From Acidobacteriaceae bacterium (GTDB taxonomy: Bacteria > Acidobacteriota > Terriglobia > Terriglobales > Acidobacteriaceae), in the NCBI GenBank assembly GCA_003134815.1, contig PLCO01000012.1:62001-126000 (forward strand): DNA of 64,000 bases. The letters run 5' to 3'. Shown piece after piece: positions 17,761-26,083 of the stretch. A model generated the notes under the pieces. It worked only from the letters and a program-made list of their open reading frames with translations. It was not told the DNA's origin and did no database searches. Within the stretch, counting starts at the first letter, position 1. Each line of letters opens with the position of its first letter. The position numbers and the translations under genes were made by a program.

Positions 17761-19586
17761 CGGGTGGCACGCTCCGCCAGCTTGAGGCAGATCGTATACA
17801 GCCCTTCCAACCGCTCCGCGTCCGCGTCAACGCCCCATTTCGGCTGTTCTTTCATCTTGCACAGCACCGCTCCCCACCGCTCGGCGATTTGCTCAAACTC
17901 GTTCCTCTCACGCCTCCCCCAATAAATCAGAATATCTTCGAGCGTGAGCATCTCATCTTCGCTGGCAGCGGGACCTTCGGCCGATTTTCTTCTCTTGGCG
18001 CCGTCCCACTCAGGACCTTCGTCTTCGCCGCGGATGTCTTTCAGCTCACTAGCCCACAACCTAAGCAACTCCGAAGGCCTCAGCGCCTCTGCGATGGCTG
18101 CCGCGTCTCGCCCGGCCGCCATCTCCGGTTCCATTGGACAGTTCATAAGCCAGCAGGCTGAGCATTCGCCGAGAAGGAGGCAAACCTGGAGAAAATGACT
18201 CTGCTGCGCAAGTGGGACTTCTCCCAACACCACAGCTTTCGTATCGTTCGGCCAGGACACCATGGGCTGGGAAAGCATTCCGACCCGCACTGCAATCTCA
18301 TCGTCATTCGGGTCCAGGGGATCGGCAGACACAGCAGAGAAGATGTCGCTTTCGTGCTGCAGGCGCACGCTCCAGTTCCTCACGATCCGTTTTCGTGCCT
18401 CCTCAAGCCGTTCCGCTGAGTCATCAGGCGGCACGATCTGAGATTGCAAGGTTTGAATGGATACCGGTTCTGCGCGCCCAATTAGATCGGAAACGCCGCT
18501 CCATGTCTCGGAACGAGCCACGACCTCGACGATGCACTCTACGTTCCGCCCGCTCCACCCCCTAGAGGTCGCATTGGCGCTCCCCATCCACATCCTGACG
18601 TCCTTTTTCCCGCATAGCGCGGCGATCAACTTCGCATGGAGCGAGAAACCAAGCACCTCGTCTTGTTCGATTTCGCTGGAATCATCTTCCTCTGCTCCCT
18701 CAGGGCCGTCTTCCTTCTCCTCGGGGTAATTCGGCTTGGATAGAGCGCTGAGACTCCAGCCGGCCAACACTTCAGGCGTTTCTGCGACGATCTTGCGCAA
18801 CGCATCACGGGTTGAAATCAAAAACCGCTTGCCGTCCTCCGCCCAGCCGCTCAATTCCCGGAGAGTGGCGGCATCCACGAATGGACTCACAATTACCAAC
18901 TCCTTGACGAGGTCTGGGGCTTCCGGCAATTTTCGATCTGCACCTTGTCCGTGCATACGAACGGCAATCTGCTTCCATTCGTCCGGCAGCAGCCAGCGAA
19001 CGCTGGAGAGTTCGAGCATCTCCTTCCTAACCTCGCGGGAGATCAGGCCGGCCTTAGTTGCCAGCCAAGTAAGGCTATCGGTTAAGCCCTCTATCTCAAT
19101 GCCTCCTCCGCTCGCCTGTTCCAGCACCACGCCGAGTTCAAGATTCTCCGAGCCGGTGAGATTGCGGCTTCCGATCCAAAGTCTCCAATGTGGATTCGAA
19201 CTCTCCTCATTTAGTGCATCGAAGCGAACTAGCGCGACCTTTGGATGCCAGGATGATCGTCTTTCATCGCGAGCGACATGGTAGAGAAAAGAATCCAGCA
19301 TGACGGCCATTTTTTGCCGAATACTGCGCGGCCGAGCCAACCGACCGCTTTGCACAGCCACGTGAACCCTTCCGCGGAGTTGCTGCACCGCACTGGCCAA
19401 CTGCATTGCCGTGCCACCGCTGTTTTCACGTTCGGACCCCGCTAGTGCCAACAACGCCGCGGCCACACCGCGCAGCTCCGCCGAATACGTTGTCAGCAGA
19501 GCCCACCCCGTGCGCATCCCGATCGGCGGACGCAACGCATCCTGATACGCAAGTGTTGCCCAGGTTTTGGCCTCGGTTATGCTCAT
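17757..19586 (-). CDS. Phospholipase-D-like putative nuclease
   Basis: A 609-residue protein with two HKD-like halves: HPK at 114-116 followed by WIGSRNLTGSENLELGVV (137-154), and HAK at 317-319 followed by MGSANATSRG (334-343). The first half lacks the Asp expected 5 residues after Lys (Arg there). HKD proteins cut phosphodiester bonds of lipids or DNA; next to a helicase a DNA role is likelier. An acidic stretch at about 289-310 separates the halves. Four-base overlaps join it to the genes on both sides, which means tight translational coupling within one operon. Confidence 0.75.
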   Translation of the reverse strand: MSITEAKTWATLAYQDALRPPIGMRTGWALLTTYSAELRGVAAALLALAGSERENSGGTAMQLASAVQQLRGRVHVAVQSGRLARPRSIRQKMAVMLDSFLYHVARDERRSSWHPKVALVRFDALNEESSNPHWRLWIGSRNLTGSENLELGVVLEQASGGGIEIEGLTDSLTWLATKAGLISREVRKEMLELSSVRWLLPDEWKQIAVRMHGQGADRKLPEAPDLVKELVIVSPFVDAATLRELSGWAEDGKRFLISTRDALRKIVAETPEVLAGWSLSALSKPNYPEEKEDGPEGAEEDDSSEIEQDEVLGFSLHAKLIAALCGKKDVRMWMGSANATSRGWSGRNVECIVEVVARSETWSGVSDLIGRAEPVSIQTLQSQIVPPDDSAERLEEARKRIVRNWSVRLQHESDIFSAVSADPLDPNDDEIAVRVGMLSQPMVSWPNDTKAVVLGEVPLAQQSHFLQVCLLLGECSACWLMNCPMEPEMAAGRDAAAIAEALRPSELLRLWASELKDIRGEDEGPEWDGAKRRKSAEGPAASEDEMLTLEDILIYWGRRERNEFEQIAERWGAVLCKMKEQPKWGVDADAERLEGLYTICLKLAERATR

Positions 19587-20815
19587 CCGGCTAGGTCCTT
19601 CAAGAGCTGCTGCACCTTGCCCCAGCGGTAATGGAGCGGAATAGCTGCCCGGCTCCCTCCCAACGACGGATCAAGTCGCCATTCCAAGCGCCGCTCGTGC
19701 CCGGTGAAGTTCTCTTGCAAACATGACCTCCTCTTTTTCTTGTTCCACTCTGCCTTACGATAAGCGTCCATCAGCACTGTTACGTCCTGCGTGCCGTCCC
19801 TAAGCCATGCTTGCGTCTCCAGGAGAACGCGGCGTAGGTGCGGTCCAATTTCCATTTGGAGGTCGCTTTCCATTGCATCTACGTCCAGTGTCAGAGCTCG
19901 CGGACCCAACTTCGCGGATGCTTTAATCAAATCGTCTCTGTAAGTCGTGTCGAATATCTTGTCCTGCTCACGTAGCTGTTCGACAAGCGCCGCGTACACG
20001 CCTCGGCCAACGCCACACAGCGCCGAAGCCCCCGCCGCTCTTTTCAGCCTGCCTGAATCCTCGCCAGCCATTTTGACCACGGGATCGGCGAAGCACTCCT
20101 CAGAGTCGAATACGGAGGTGTCCGCATCAACCAACCTAGCCAGCAGGGACGGCGTACCTTCGGGTGACTTCAATTGCCGGAGTTTCCCGCGAAGATAATC
20201 ACGCTCCTGCCGGCCGAGCACAAAGCCGATCTCTCGGTCCTCTTCAAGGAACTCGGCTGGCGCGAGGGGAAACTCCGCATTCACCAGCCCAACCAATTCC
20301 TCTTCGTCCTCATCATCCAGCTCCGGATCATCCTTGCGTCGAACCTTTTCCAAAGTTCGCTCCCAAGCTATACGCCCTCGGCTGCCCGGCTCGATAAGTT
20401 TCCATGTTCTTAGGGCCTGCCAGTAGGCGGCTGAGGGTCTGCTGATCATTACTCGCTTGGTGTTGCGCTCGCCGATCACACCCGACTGACCGTTCTTATG
20501 GGCCCAATCGCGCAATCGAGCTGCCAGGCGAGTCTCGAGCTCGGCAGCACCCCGACCTCGTAGCTCCTTCCGGCGTACCTGTAAGGCGCGGTACATCCAT
20601 GGCACGAAAAGCACATAACGCAATCGGGTTTGGAGTACCGATGTGCCTGGAAAGAAGTGATCCGCGAATCGGCTGTGAATCAGCAAGAAACCGATCTCGT
20701 CGCGCATGCCCTCTCCCGAGCTCTGGAGCTGAGCCTCGGCATCGCGCAATGCTTCGCGAGAGAGATAAGTCCATCCGAAGACCGGGAAGATCGCGGTACG
20801 GGGTTTCGCTAGCAT
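19583..20815 (-). CDS. 410-residue conserved protein of the helicase/PLD operon (probably DUF6361)
   Basis: A 410-residue protein with the conserved-looking start FGWTYLSREALRDAEAQL and, a little later, HSRFADHFFPGTSVLQTRLRY (about residues 50-70), a pattern I associate with the DUF6361 family. It has no membrane helix or known catalytic motif; the middle is rich in Asp/Glu (DPELDDEDEEELVG). It is the first of three tightly coupled genes, and proteins of this type recur with PLD and helicase genes as far as I recall. Its job is unknown; target recognition for the nuclease and helicase would be a reasonable hypothesis. Confidence 0.65.
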   Translation of the reverse strand: MLAKPRTAIFPVFGWTYLSREALRDAEAQLQSSGEGMRDEIGFLLIHSRFADHFFPGTSVLQTRLRYVLFVPWMYRALQVRRKELRGRGAAELETRLAARLRDWAHKNGQSGVIGERNTKRVMISRPSAAYWQALRTWKLIEPGSRGRIAWERTLEKVRRKDDPELDDEDEEELVGLVNAEFPLAPAEFLEEDREIGFVLGRQERDYLRGKLRQLKSPEGTPSLLARLVDADTSVFDSEECFADPVVKMAGEDSGRLKRAAGASALCGVGRGVYAALVEQLREQDKIFDTTYRDDLIKASAKLGPRALTLDVDAMESDLQMEIGPHLRRVLLETQAWLRDGTQDVTVLMDAYRKAEWNKKKRRSCLQENFTGHERRLEWRLDPSLGGSRAAIPLHYRWGKVQQLLKDLAG

Positions 20816-20864
20816 GACCTGTCAGTGATATTGAAATTGTTGCAAAAGTCAACAGTATCAGAGC

Positions 20865-21101
20865 CTAGCGCACGATCTTCTCAAGGATCATTCTGGCTAG
20901 GCCGATGCTGTCCGCGACGACCGATGCCAAACGTGGCGATGGTCTGCTAATGTCCTGCTCCCGCGCAAGCCGTACTGCCGCAATGATCGATGCGGCAATC
21001 ACGAGCGTCGACGCGAACCGGTCAGTCATGCGCCTCTGCTCTTCCATAGTCCTCGCCCGTTCCCGTTCCTCGCGCGCGATGGCCCGCTTCATCTCGCCCA
21101 T
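20865..21101 (-). CDS. Small helical, possibly membrane-associated protein
   Basis: 78 residues. The first 27 are strongly charged and helical (KRAIAREERERARTMEEQRR), followed by a hydrophobic helix (FASTLVIAASIIAAVRLA). It begins 3 bases after the stop of the zinc-ribbon gene and ends 49 bp before the 410-residue protein, all on the minus strand, so it seems to be the second gene of the helicase/PLD operon. I recognise no family. The close spacing and amphipathic composition are the main reasons to accept it. Confidence 0.5.
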   Translation of the reverse strand: MGEMKRAIAREERERARTMEEQRRMTDRFASTLVIAASIIAAVRLAREQDISRPSPRLASVVADSIGLARMILEKIVR

Positions 21102-21104
21102 TTT

Positions 21105-21326
21105 TCACCGCCGATCTGAGATCCGAGGGGGCTTCATTAGCAGGTCATGGGATAGCCGTCCCCGGAAAATGTCCAAAGGCAAATACCGGCGCTTCTCGCC
21201 GCAAAGCGGGCACTCGGAAAGGATCCACGAGGCTGGCAAGGTCTGGACTGACGCCGGGATGTTTTGCAGACAGCCTTTGCAGAGAATGACAAAAGGATGG
21301 ATTCCGGAGGTTGGGCCGTGGAACAT
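21105..21326 (-). CDS. Small zinc-ribbon protein leading the helicase/PLD operon
   Basis: 73 residues with two cysteine pairs, CKGC (about residues 16-19) and CPLC (about 39-42), spaced as a zinc ribbon, followed by GEKRRYLPLDIFRGRLSHDL, a tail I have seen in other short acidobacterial proteins. It is the first gene of the apparent minus-strand operon ending at 14773. It may bind nucleic acid or a partner protein. The overlapping plus-strand reading frame at 20905-21549 has poor composition and is not a gene. Confidence 0.6.
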   Translation of the reverse strand: MFHGPTSGIHPFVILCKGCLQNIPASVQTLPASWILSECPLCGEKRRYLPLDIFRGRLSHDLLMKPPRISDRR

Positions 21327-21520
21327 GAATACAGTACAGGAGAACAGACGGCGAAGATTTAAACATCGACTCCGTCACTTCGCTGAACTGTCCGTCCTTG
21401 TGCCTTCGAAGAGGCCGATTCGGAGTCGAACGACTCTCGCTTTTGGAGAGAGTAATCGCTCATCGAGTGCACGTGTTCCCATCCGGCACCGACGGGTATC
21501 ATTTTGTAAGGTTTCAGCAA

Positions 21521-23392
21521 ATGTCGACAACCGTAATACCCAAGCTTGAAGCGAATCGCGTTGAAGAACTCCTCAAACTAGCCAAGGACCGATTCTCGGA
21601 AGACCTCCAGGGAGCCGAGGCTCGAATTCTGAGTGATTCCGCCCGTTCGGGATTTCCGAATGTCAAGGAGCTAAATGGCCCCCTCCCTCTGATCCGTCCG
21701 GAGTTCCTCCGTTGGATTGTTGCGGATGAAGAATTGCGCAAATTTATTGATCCCAGGGGGATTCGCGTCTGGAGTGCAAGAGTCTCCGGCGAAGTCAATC
21801 TCTCGGATTGTGCGATACCACTCCCTCTGGACTTCCGAAGATGTGAATTTGACGGTCGATTGTCGCTAATTGCATCTGAGACGAAGCAGATTGGTCTCCA
21901 GGGGTGCAAGTTTGCGGCGGGACTTTCGGCCGATAGGCTGATCGCGCATGGCATGTTAGTCATGCGCTGGATTGAATCACATGGAGAGATTCGACTCCAC
22001 GGAGCTAGCATTGGTGGGGATCTCGAGATCTCGGGATCACACATTAATACCTCAGGCAATGCAGTCACGCTTGATCAAGCAACTATCCAAGGTAATCTGC
22101 TACTCAAGTTTCTCAAAGATAGCGAGTTGGTGACTCCCTTCCGATCCAAAGGGAGCATTCACATGAACGGCGCTTCGGTACAAGGGGACGTTGTTTGTAG
22201 TGGAGTGCAGGTTGAGTTGGCTCTCGAAGACACGCAGGACAGTGCCTTCTACTTTGATCGCGTCAGAATTGGTGGGTCACTGGACCTTTCAATGAACGTT
22301 GAGGCAAACCGGGGGATCCGTGCCGTGGATGCGGTAATTGACAATTCCGTTGCCTTCCGCGGAGTTCGTCTTACAGGCCCCCAGGCAAGTCTGAATTTGA
22401 ACCGCGCTCGAATCGGAGGTTCCGCATTTCTTGATTCCGGACTTGAGGTCCCTGGTGACATTAACCTCGCGAATGCCAGAGTGGCCTACGATCTCAATTT
22501 CAACGGTGCCCGTGTAGGCCGGACGGTAGGTGAAGGCTGTACAGTCGGGGGAGATGTCATTTGGACAAATGTTGGTGATGCACCGTCGTCCAAGCGGTCT
22601 CTGAACCTCTCAAGCGCTACCCTACGGGCGTTTATGGATGATGAGAAAAGCTGGCCAGAACAAGGATGCCTTGTCCTCGACGGAATGACATACGGAAGTA
22701 TTGAGCTTTTTGCTCCTCAAAATGTGAAAAAGGTTAGCTCGGTTTCCCTGCCGCCGAGTCTCCCCTTCAATGCAAACAAGCGGATCGAATGGTTGAGACT
22801 ACAGAACGATGAAAATCAGTTGCGGCCACAGCCATGGGTGCAACTCGCAAAATTCGCACGCGAAAGGGGACACGACGAGGATGCCAGGCACGTGATGTAT
22901 GTATATGATTGCGCGAAGGCTGGTTCATCGACGCCGCGAACGCGATCGCTCTACAGGTTCTTCGCAACATGGCTAGCAGCTCTCCGCGAGAAGCCCATAC
23001 GGATACTTAAACCCATTTCCTGTTGCCTTTTGGTCGGTTCTTTGCTCTTCTGGCATGCCGGTCGCATGCGTGCGATTGCTCCAACTAGCTCGGCAGCATA
23101 CTTGGCTTGGACGCAGGGTCGTCTTTCAGATCAAGCCTATCCTCGATTCAACGGGATGATTTACGCAATCGACAACTCACTACCGATCTTGAAACTAGGT
23201 CAAAGTGACAGTTGGGCGCCTGATCCCCACTACAAGCCCCAAAACTGGTTCCCAGACTATCCATGGTTGGACTGGACGGCGTGGTTCTCAAGCTACGAAT
23301 TCCTCTTGATCGCGCGGGTCATTCTGAACGTCTTGGGATGGGGGTTCGGGATCATACTCGGCTTAGCGCTAACCACGCGCCTCAGGCTATAG
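21521..23392 (+). CDS. Beta-solenoid protein with C-terminal membrane segments
   Basis: 623 residues from the ATG at 21521 (AAGG 9 bases upstream). About residues 90-400 are a run of roughly 20-residue repeats of the form hydrophobic-x-G-x-[LV]-x-[LF] (for example GASIGGDLEISGSHI, RVRIGGSLDLS, RARIGGSAFLDS), which predicts a right-handed beta-solenoid. The C-terminal 170 residues hold a hydrophobic helix (ISCCLLVGSLLFW), a conserved-looking stretch FNGMIYAIDNSLPILKLG, and a final helix (VILNVLGWGFGIILGLAL). Similar two-part proteins are common in Actinobacteria, often misnamed oxidoreductases; function unknown. It could be a membrane sensor or effector in the island. Confidence 0.7.
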   Translation: MSTTVIPKLEANRVEELLKLAKDRFSEDLQGAEARILSDSARSGFPNVKELNGPLPLIRPEFLRWIVADEELRKFIDPRGIRVWSARVSGEVNLSDCAIPLPLDFRRCEFDGRLSLIASETKQIGLQGCKFAAGLSADRLIAHGMLVMRWIESHGEIRLHGASIGGDLEISGSHINTSGNAVTLDQATIQGNLLLKFLKDSELVTPFRSKGSIHMNGASVQGDVVCSGVQVELALEDTQDSAFYFDRVRIGGSLDLSMNVEANRGIRAVDAVIDNSVAFRGVRLTGPQASLNLNRARIGGSAFLDSGLEVPGDINLANARVAYDLNFNGARVGRTVGEGCTVGGDVIWTNVGDAPSSKRSLNLSSATLRAFMDDEKSWPEQGCLVLDGMTYGSIELFAPQNVKKVSSVSLPPSLPFNANKRIEWLRLQNDENQLRPQPWVQLAKFARERGHDEDARHVMYVYDCAKAGSSTPRTRSLYRFFATWLAALREKPIRILKPISCCLLVGSLLFWHAGRMRAIAPTSSAAYLAWTQGRLSDQAYPRFNGMIYAIDNSLPILKLGQSDSWAPDPHYKPQNWFPDYPWLDWTAWFSSYEFLLIARVILNVLGWGFGIILGLALTTRLRL

Positions 23393-23594
23393 TGGCGCGT
23401 CGCGCGGCGGCCCCGTAAAGTCGTTAACCCATGCTGACTGCTTCGTGGGACTTGTGCTCTAAATCTGTTCTTTGACGGAGGAAGCCGGCTGGATAGAGAT
23501 GCCCCCTGTTGCGAAAGGCTTCATTTATGGAACGTATTCGGCGGTAGAATGGTAGTGAGTCGCAAGTCGCTCTCAATCCCCCGGAGGTCGACTC

Positions 23595-23813
23595 ATGTTG
23601 GTACTTGTACCCTTTAAGCCCGTTGTTATCGTTTTCGGATTCATCGCTGCTCTGATGCTGTTTTGCTATTTCGGAACCGCACTGGTTGAAGGGAAAAACC
23701 CCTTCGCCCCGTACGGGGACGTTGCGAACCGCGTCACTTTTGGGCAGCCGGCGGCGCACTCTGCGCCGGAACACAAACCCATTCACAAACCCAACTCCGC
23801 CAAGTCCGATTAG
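23595..23813 (+). CDS. Small membrane protein
   Basis: 72 residues with one membrane helix (VVIVFGFIAALMLFCYFG) and a hydrophilic, proline-rich tail. The ATG has a good ribosome-binding site, GGAGG 7-8 bases upstream, which is why I accept so short a frame. No family recognised. It is convergent with the HxlR-type regulator, whose stop is 20 bp away. Confidence 0.6.
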   Translation: MLVLVPFKPVVIVFGFIAALMLFCYFGTALVEGKNPFAPYGDVANRVTFGQPAAHSAPEHKPIHKPNSAKSD

Positions 23814-23832
23814 GACAGCGGTGCCCGAGCAT

Positions 23833-24330
23833 CTACTCTTTCGGCGAGTCGCGTACTGGTCCTTGCCGCGACATTGTGGGCGCGTATTGCGATCCCCATT
23901 CGGCTAGGGTACCGATCAAGTGCAACACGGCAGCGCCTAATGAAGTTTCTAGCGAATACTCCACATGTCGTCGGCGGCCACTGAGATCTGACCGGACAAC
24001 AATGCCGTCCTGCTCCAACTCCCGCAAGTGCAGAGTGAGCATCTTCTTTGAAGCGTCGGGGAACATTTTGCGCAGTTGACTCAGCCGGATTGGCCCGTGC
24101 TTGAGTTGGGTCAGAATCCTTAGCTTCCACTTCCCCTGGAGAAGACTGATCGTGAGTTCTGCAGGCCACTCTTTTTCACCTTCGCGAATCAAACCGATTT
24201 CAGACCGCACGACCGGCTCTTGTCTGTAGCTGGCTTCATTTACCTCTGGTTCACGCAAGTTTTTGGATGAATGCAGATTTTGTTCCACTGCCAGCTCGTC
24301 GTCAACTTGATTCGACAGAACCTCGATCAC
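23833..24330 (-). CDS. HxlR/ArsR-like winged-helix transcriptional regulator
   Basis: 165 residues, GTG start. Residues about 58-150 are an HxlR-type winged helix: LLQGKWKLRILTQLKHGPIR, then SQLRKMFPDASKKMLTLHLR and ELEQDGIVVRSDLSGRRRHV. The usual N-terminal cysteine sensor is missing; instead there is a 55-residue charged extension. It probably represses a nearby promoter, but no target is obvious. It is divergent from the sigma-factor gene, 202 bp away. Confidence 0.8.
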   Translation of the reverse strand: MIEVLSNQVDDELAVEQNLHSSKNLREPEVNEASYRQEPVVRSEIGLIREGEKEWPAELTISLLQGKWKLRILTQLKHGPIRLSQLRKMFPDASKKMLTLHLRELEQDGIVVRSDLSGRRRHVEYSLETSLGAAVLHLIGTLAEWGSQYAPTMSRQGPVRDSPKE

Positions 24331-24532
24331 GCTTCACCGCCATTCAACGTCGAAGACTCATCTTGATTGCTGTGGGACGTTCAGGCGAATTTGTCCCTCA
24401 TTTACTAAAGGCACTTTCATCCCGGCTTTGTGGCACACGGGGAAGACTTTTTTGCAGTCTTGAATCTTTCCGGATGTTGTCTTTACTCGTGTTCAATGAA
24501 GCGGCTAGCCCCTCTGGGACTGTTGCTTTCGA

Positions 24533-25102
24533 ATGGAATCGTACGGTCGCATCTGGCAAGAGCTGACATGGAGTTGGGCCTCTTCGACCGGGAACCCGGC
24601 TTTGGATCAGAGACTGGACGCCGCTGCCCATGCAGCCTGGCCGTACGCTCGGCTCTGTGCCTGGACATACCTCAACGATCAACCCGCCGCCCACGACATC
24701 ATGGATCATGCGGTTGAAAACGCTTCTGGCTATATCGCACGTCACCCGGACTCCTCGGACAAGAAGTTGCTGTTGCGGATCAAGAGCGTGCTCAAGCGTC
24801 GCGCCCGTCAGATCGCCGCGAAGCAGCGCCGGGAGATTCTGTATGGCTTATTTGTCGATATGGAAGACTTGTATGTTGTTCAACCCGAGGTTGAGCAGAG
24901 AATCTACGCGTACGAACTCTTCGAATGCCTTTCCCCGTTTGCACAAACAATTGTGGACTGGCGTTCGATGGACTATTCTTGGCGGGAGATCGCTGCAAGG
25001 GTCGAGTTGGACCACACCTCAGTCCGGCGTGCGTTTAATCGGGAGGTGAAGTCGCTGCTCCAAGATCTCTCCCAGCCTGGAGAAATGTCTCAATGTCGCT
25101 GA
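24533..25102 (+). CDS. ECF-like RNA polymerase sigma factor
   Basis: 189 residues. The C-terminal region is sigma region 4: LSPFAQTIVDWRSMDYSWRE and IAARVELDHTSVRRAFNREV, a helix-turn-helix. The N-terminal half is a poor match to region 2 but has the expected length and helicity, with a basic run (LKRRARQIAAKQRRE). Its last 10 bases overlap the next gene, which encodes a zinc-finger membrane protein, the usual sigma/anti-sigma arrangement. It should direct transcription of a small regulon, possibly the adjacent island genes. Confidence 0.75.
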   Translation: MESYGRIWQELTWSWASSTGNPALDQRLDAAAHAAWPYARLCAWTYLNDQPAAHDIMDHAVENASGYIARHPDSSDKKLLLRIKSVLKRRARQIAAKQRREILYGLFVDMEDLYVVQPEVEQRIYAYELFECLSPFAQTIVDWRSMDYSWREIAARVELDHTSVRRAFNREVKSLLQDLSQPGEMSQCR

Positions 25103-25794
25103 GATCGCGCTGGCTCTCTCGTCCCGAAGATCGCGTTGAGGGGTGGCTCACACGACACCATCAGGAACGTGTGCTCGCAGGGGAGACGAAACCCGTCGGT
25201 CCCTGCCCCGATGAATCCTTTCTTCAGAGTCTTGCCAGACATTCGAATCAGATTGCATTTACGGACCCAAGAGTGGGACATGCAGCGAACTGTCCCATTT
25301 GTATGAGGCGGCTGCTTGAGCTGCGGCCTGCATATAAGGCTCGACGACGACGGATGGTTCTCACGGCCGCCGCTGCTTGTTGTTGCGTGATTGTCGTCGC
25401 ACTGATCTTGGTGGCGCGCCACGGAGCAAACCCGCCGCGGACGGTTCCAGATGTGGCGGCTGTCCAAGTGACCGTTGACCTTTGGAATGCCGGGACGCTT
25501 CGAGGTGATCAGCCAAGCCCGTTGAAATCCGTCACGCTGCCGGCCACGTTGGCAAAGGTGACGATTATCCTTCCCCGATACAGCGGGTCGGGCAGGTACG
25601 CGGTCGCCGTCACCCGTGATCGGACGGGCAACGACCTACTTGCCCACGGAAGCGCAACCGCCATCGGTAGTGGAGACCGGGAGGAAGTTTCCATTGATCT
25701 TGATTTGCGGAATTTGCAACCTGGCTCTTACTTCCTCTCAACGACCCATGAGCAGGATCAGGCCTCGTATTATTACCCCCTGCAAATTAAATAG
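25093..25794 (+). CDS. Anti-sigma-like membrane protein with zinc finger
   Basis: 233 residues. A His-Cys-Cys zinc-binding motif typical of anti-sigma factors (GHAANCPICMRRLLEL, about residues 62-77) is followed by a basic stretch and one membrane helix (LTAAAACCCVIVVALILVA, about 90-108). The 120-residue outer part looks like a beta-sandwich (AVQVTVDLWNAGT, YAVAVTRDRTGN). It overlaps the sigma gene by 10 bp. Expected role: hold the sigma factor at the membrane until an external signal arrives. In related genomes such pairs sit by CHAT/TPR genes, and here one lies 5 kb away. Confidence 0.7.
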   Translation: MSLRSRWLSRPEDRVEGWLTRHHQERVLAGETKPVGPCPDESFLQSLARHSNQIAFTDPRVGHAANCPICMRRLLELRPAYKARRRRMVLTAAAACCCVIVVALILVARHGANPPRTVPDVAAVQVTVDLWNAGTLRGDQPSPLKSVTLPATLAKVTIILPRYSGSGRYAVAVTRDRTGNDLLAHGSATAIGSGDREEVSIDLDLRNLQPGSYFLSTTHEQDQASYYYPLQIK

Positions 25795-26083
25795 CGGTCG
25801 GAGATCTTGGAACGCAGCCGGTGAGTCGGCCGCGCGCCCGGATGGTGGCAAGAGCGCCGGAATCGGTCGCTGCGTGCAAGACGTATTAGCTTGCGGAGTC
25901 ATTTGATAATCATTTGACGTGTTCTGTCTTCCATGGACTCTTGGAAATTGAGAATTTCACCGGCTTCGGCTGTTCTCGTCAACTTATAATCGTGTCTTAC
26001 GGAAATCTATCTTCCCGCTGCTTTTGGCGCGTGCTCGGCGGCAGTTCCTGCCATTGCTTTCAAGCCATTTCGAGGGCATCGAC

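Noticed and set aside
14773..20815. DISARM system
   Set aside because: PLD and helicase are there, but no DrmA, DrmB or adjoining methylase; the 410-residue protein is not part of DISARM.
20905..21549. 214-residue plus-strand open frame
   Set aside because: Covers two better minus-strand genes with cysteine and helix patterns; Arg/Ser-rich and featureless.
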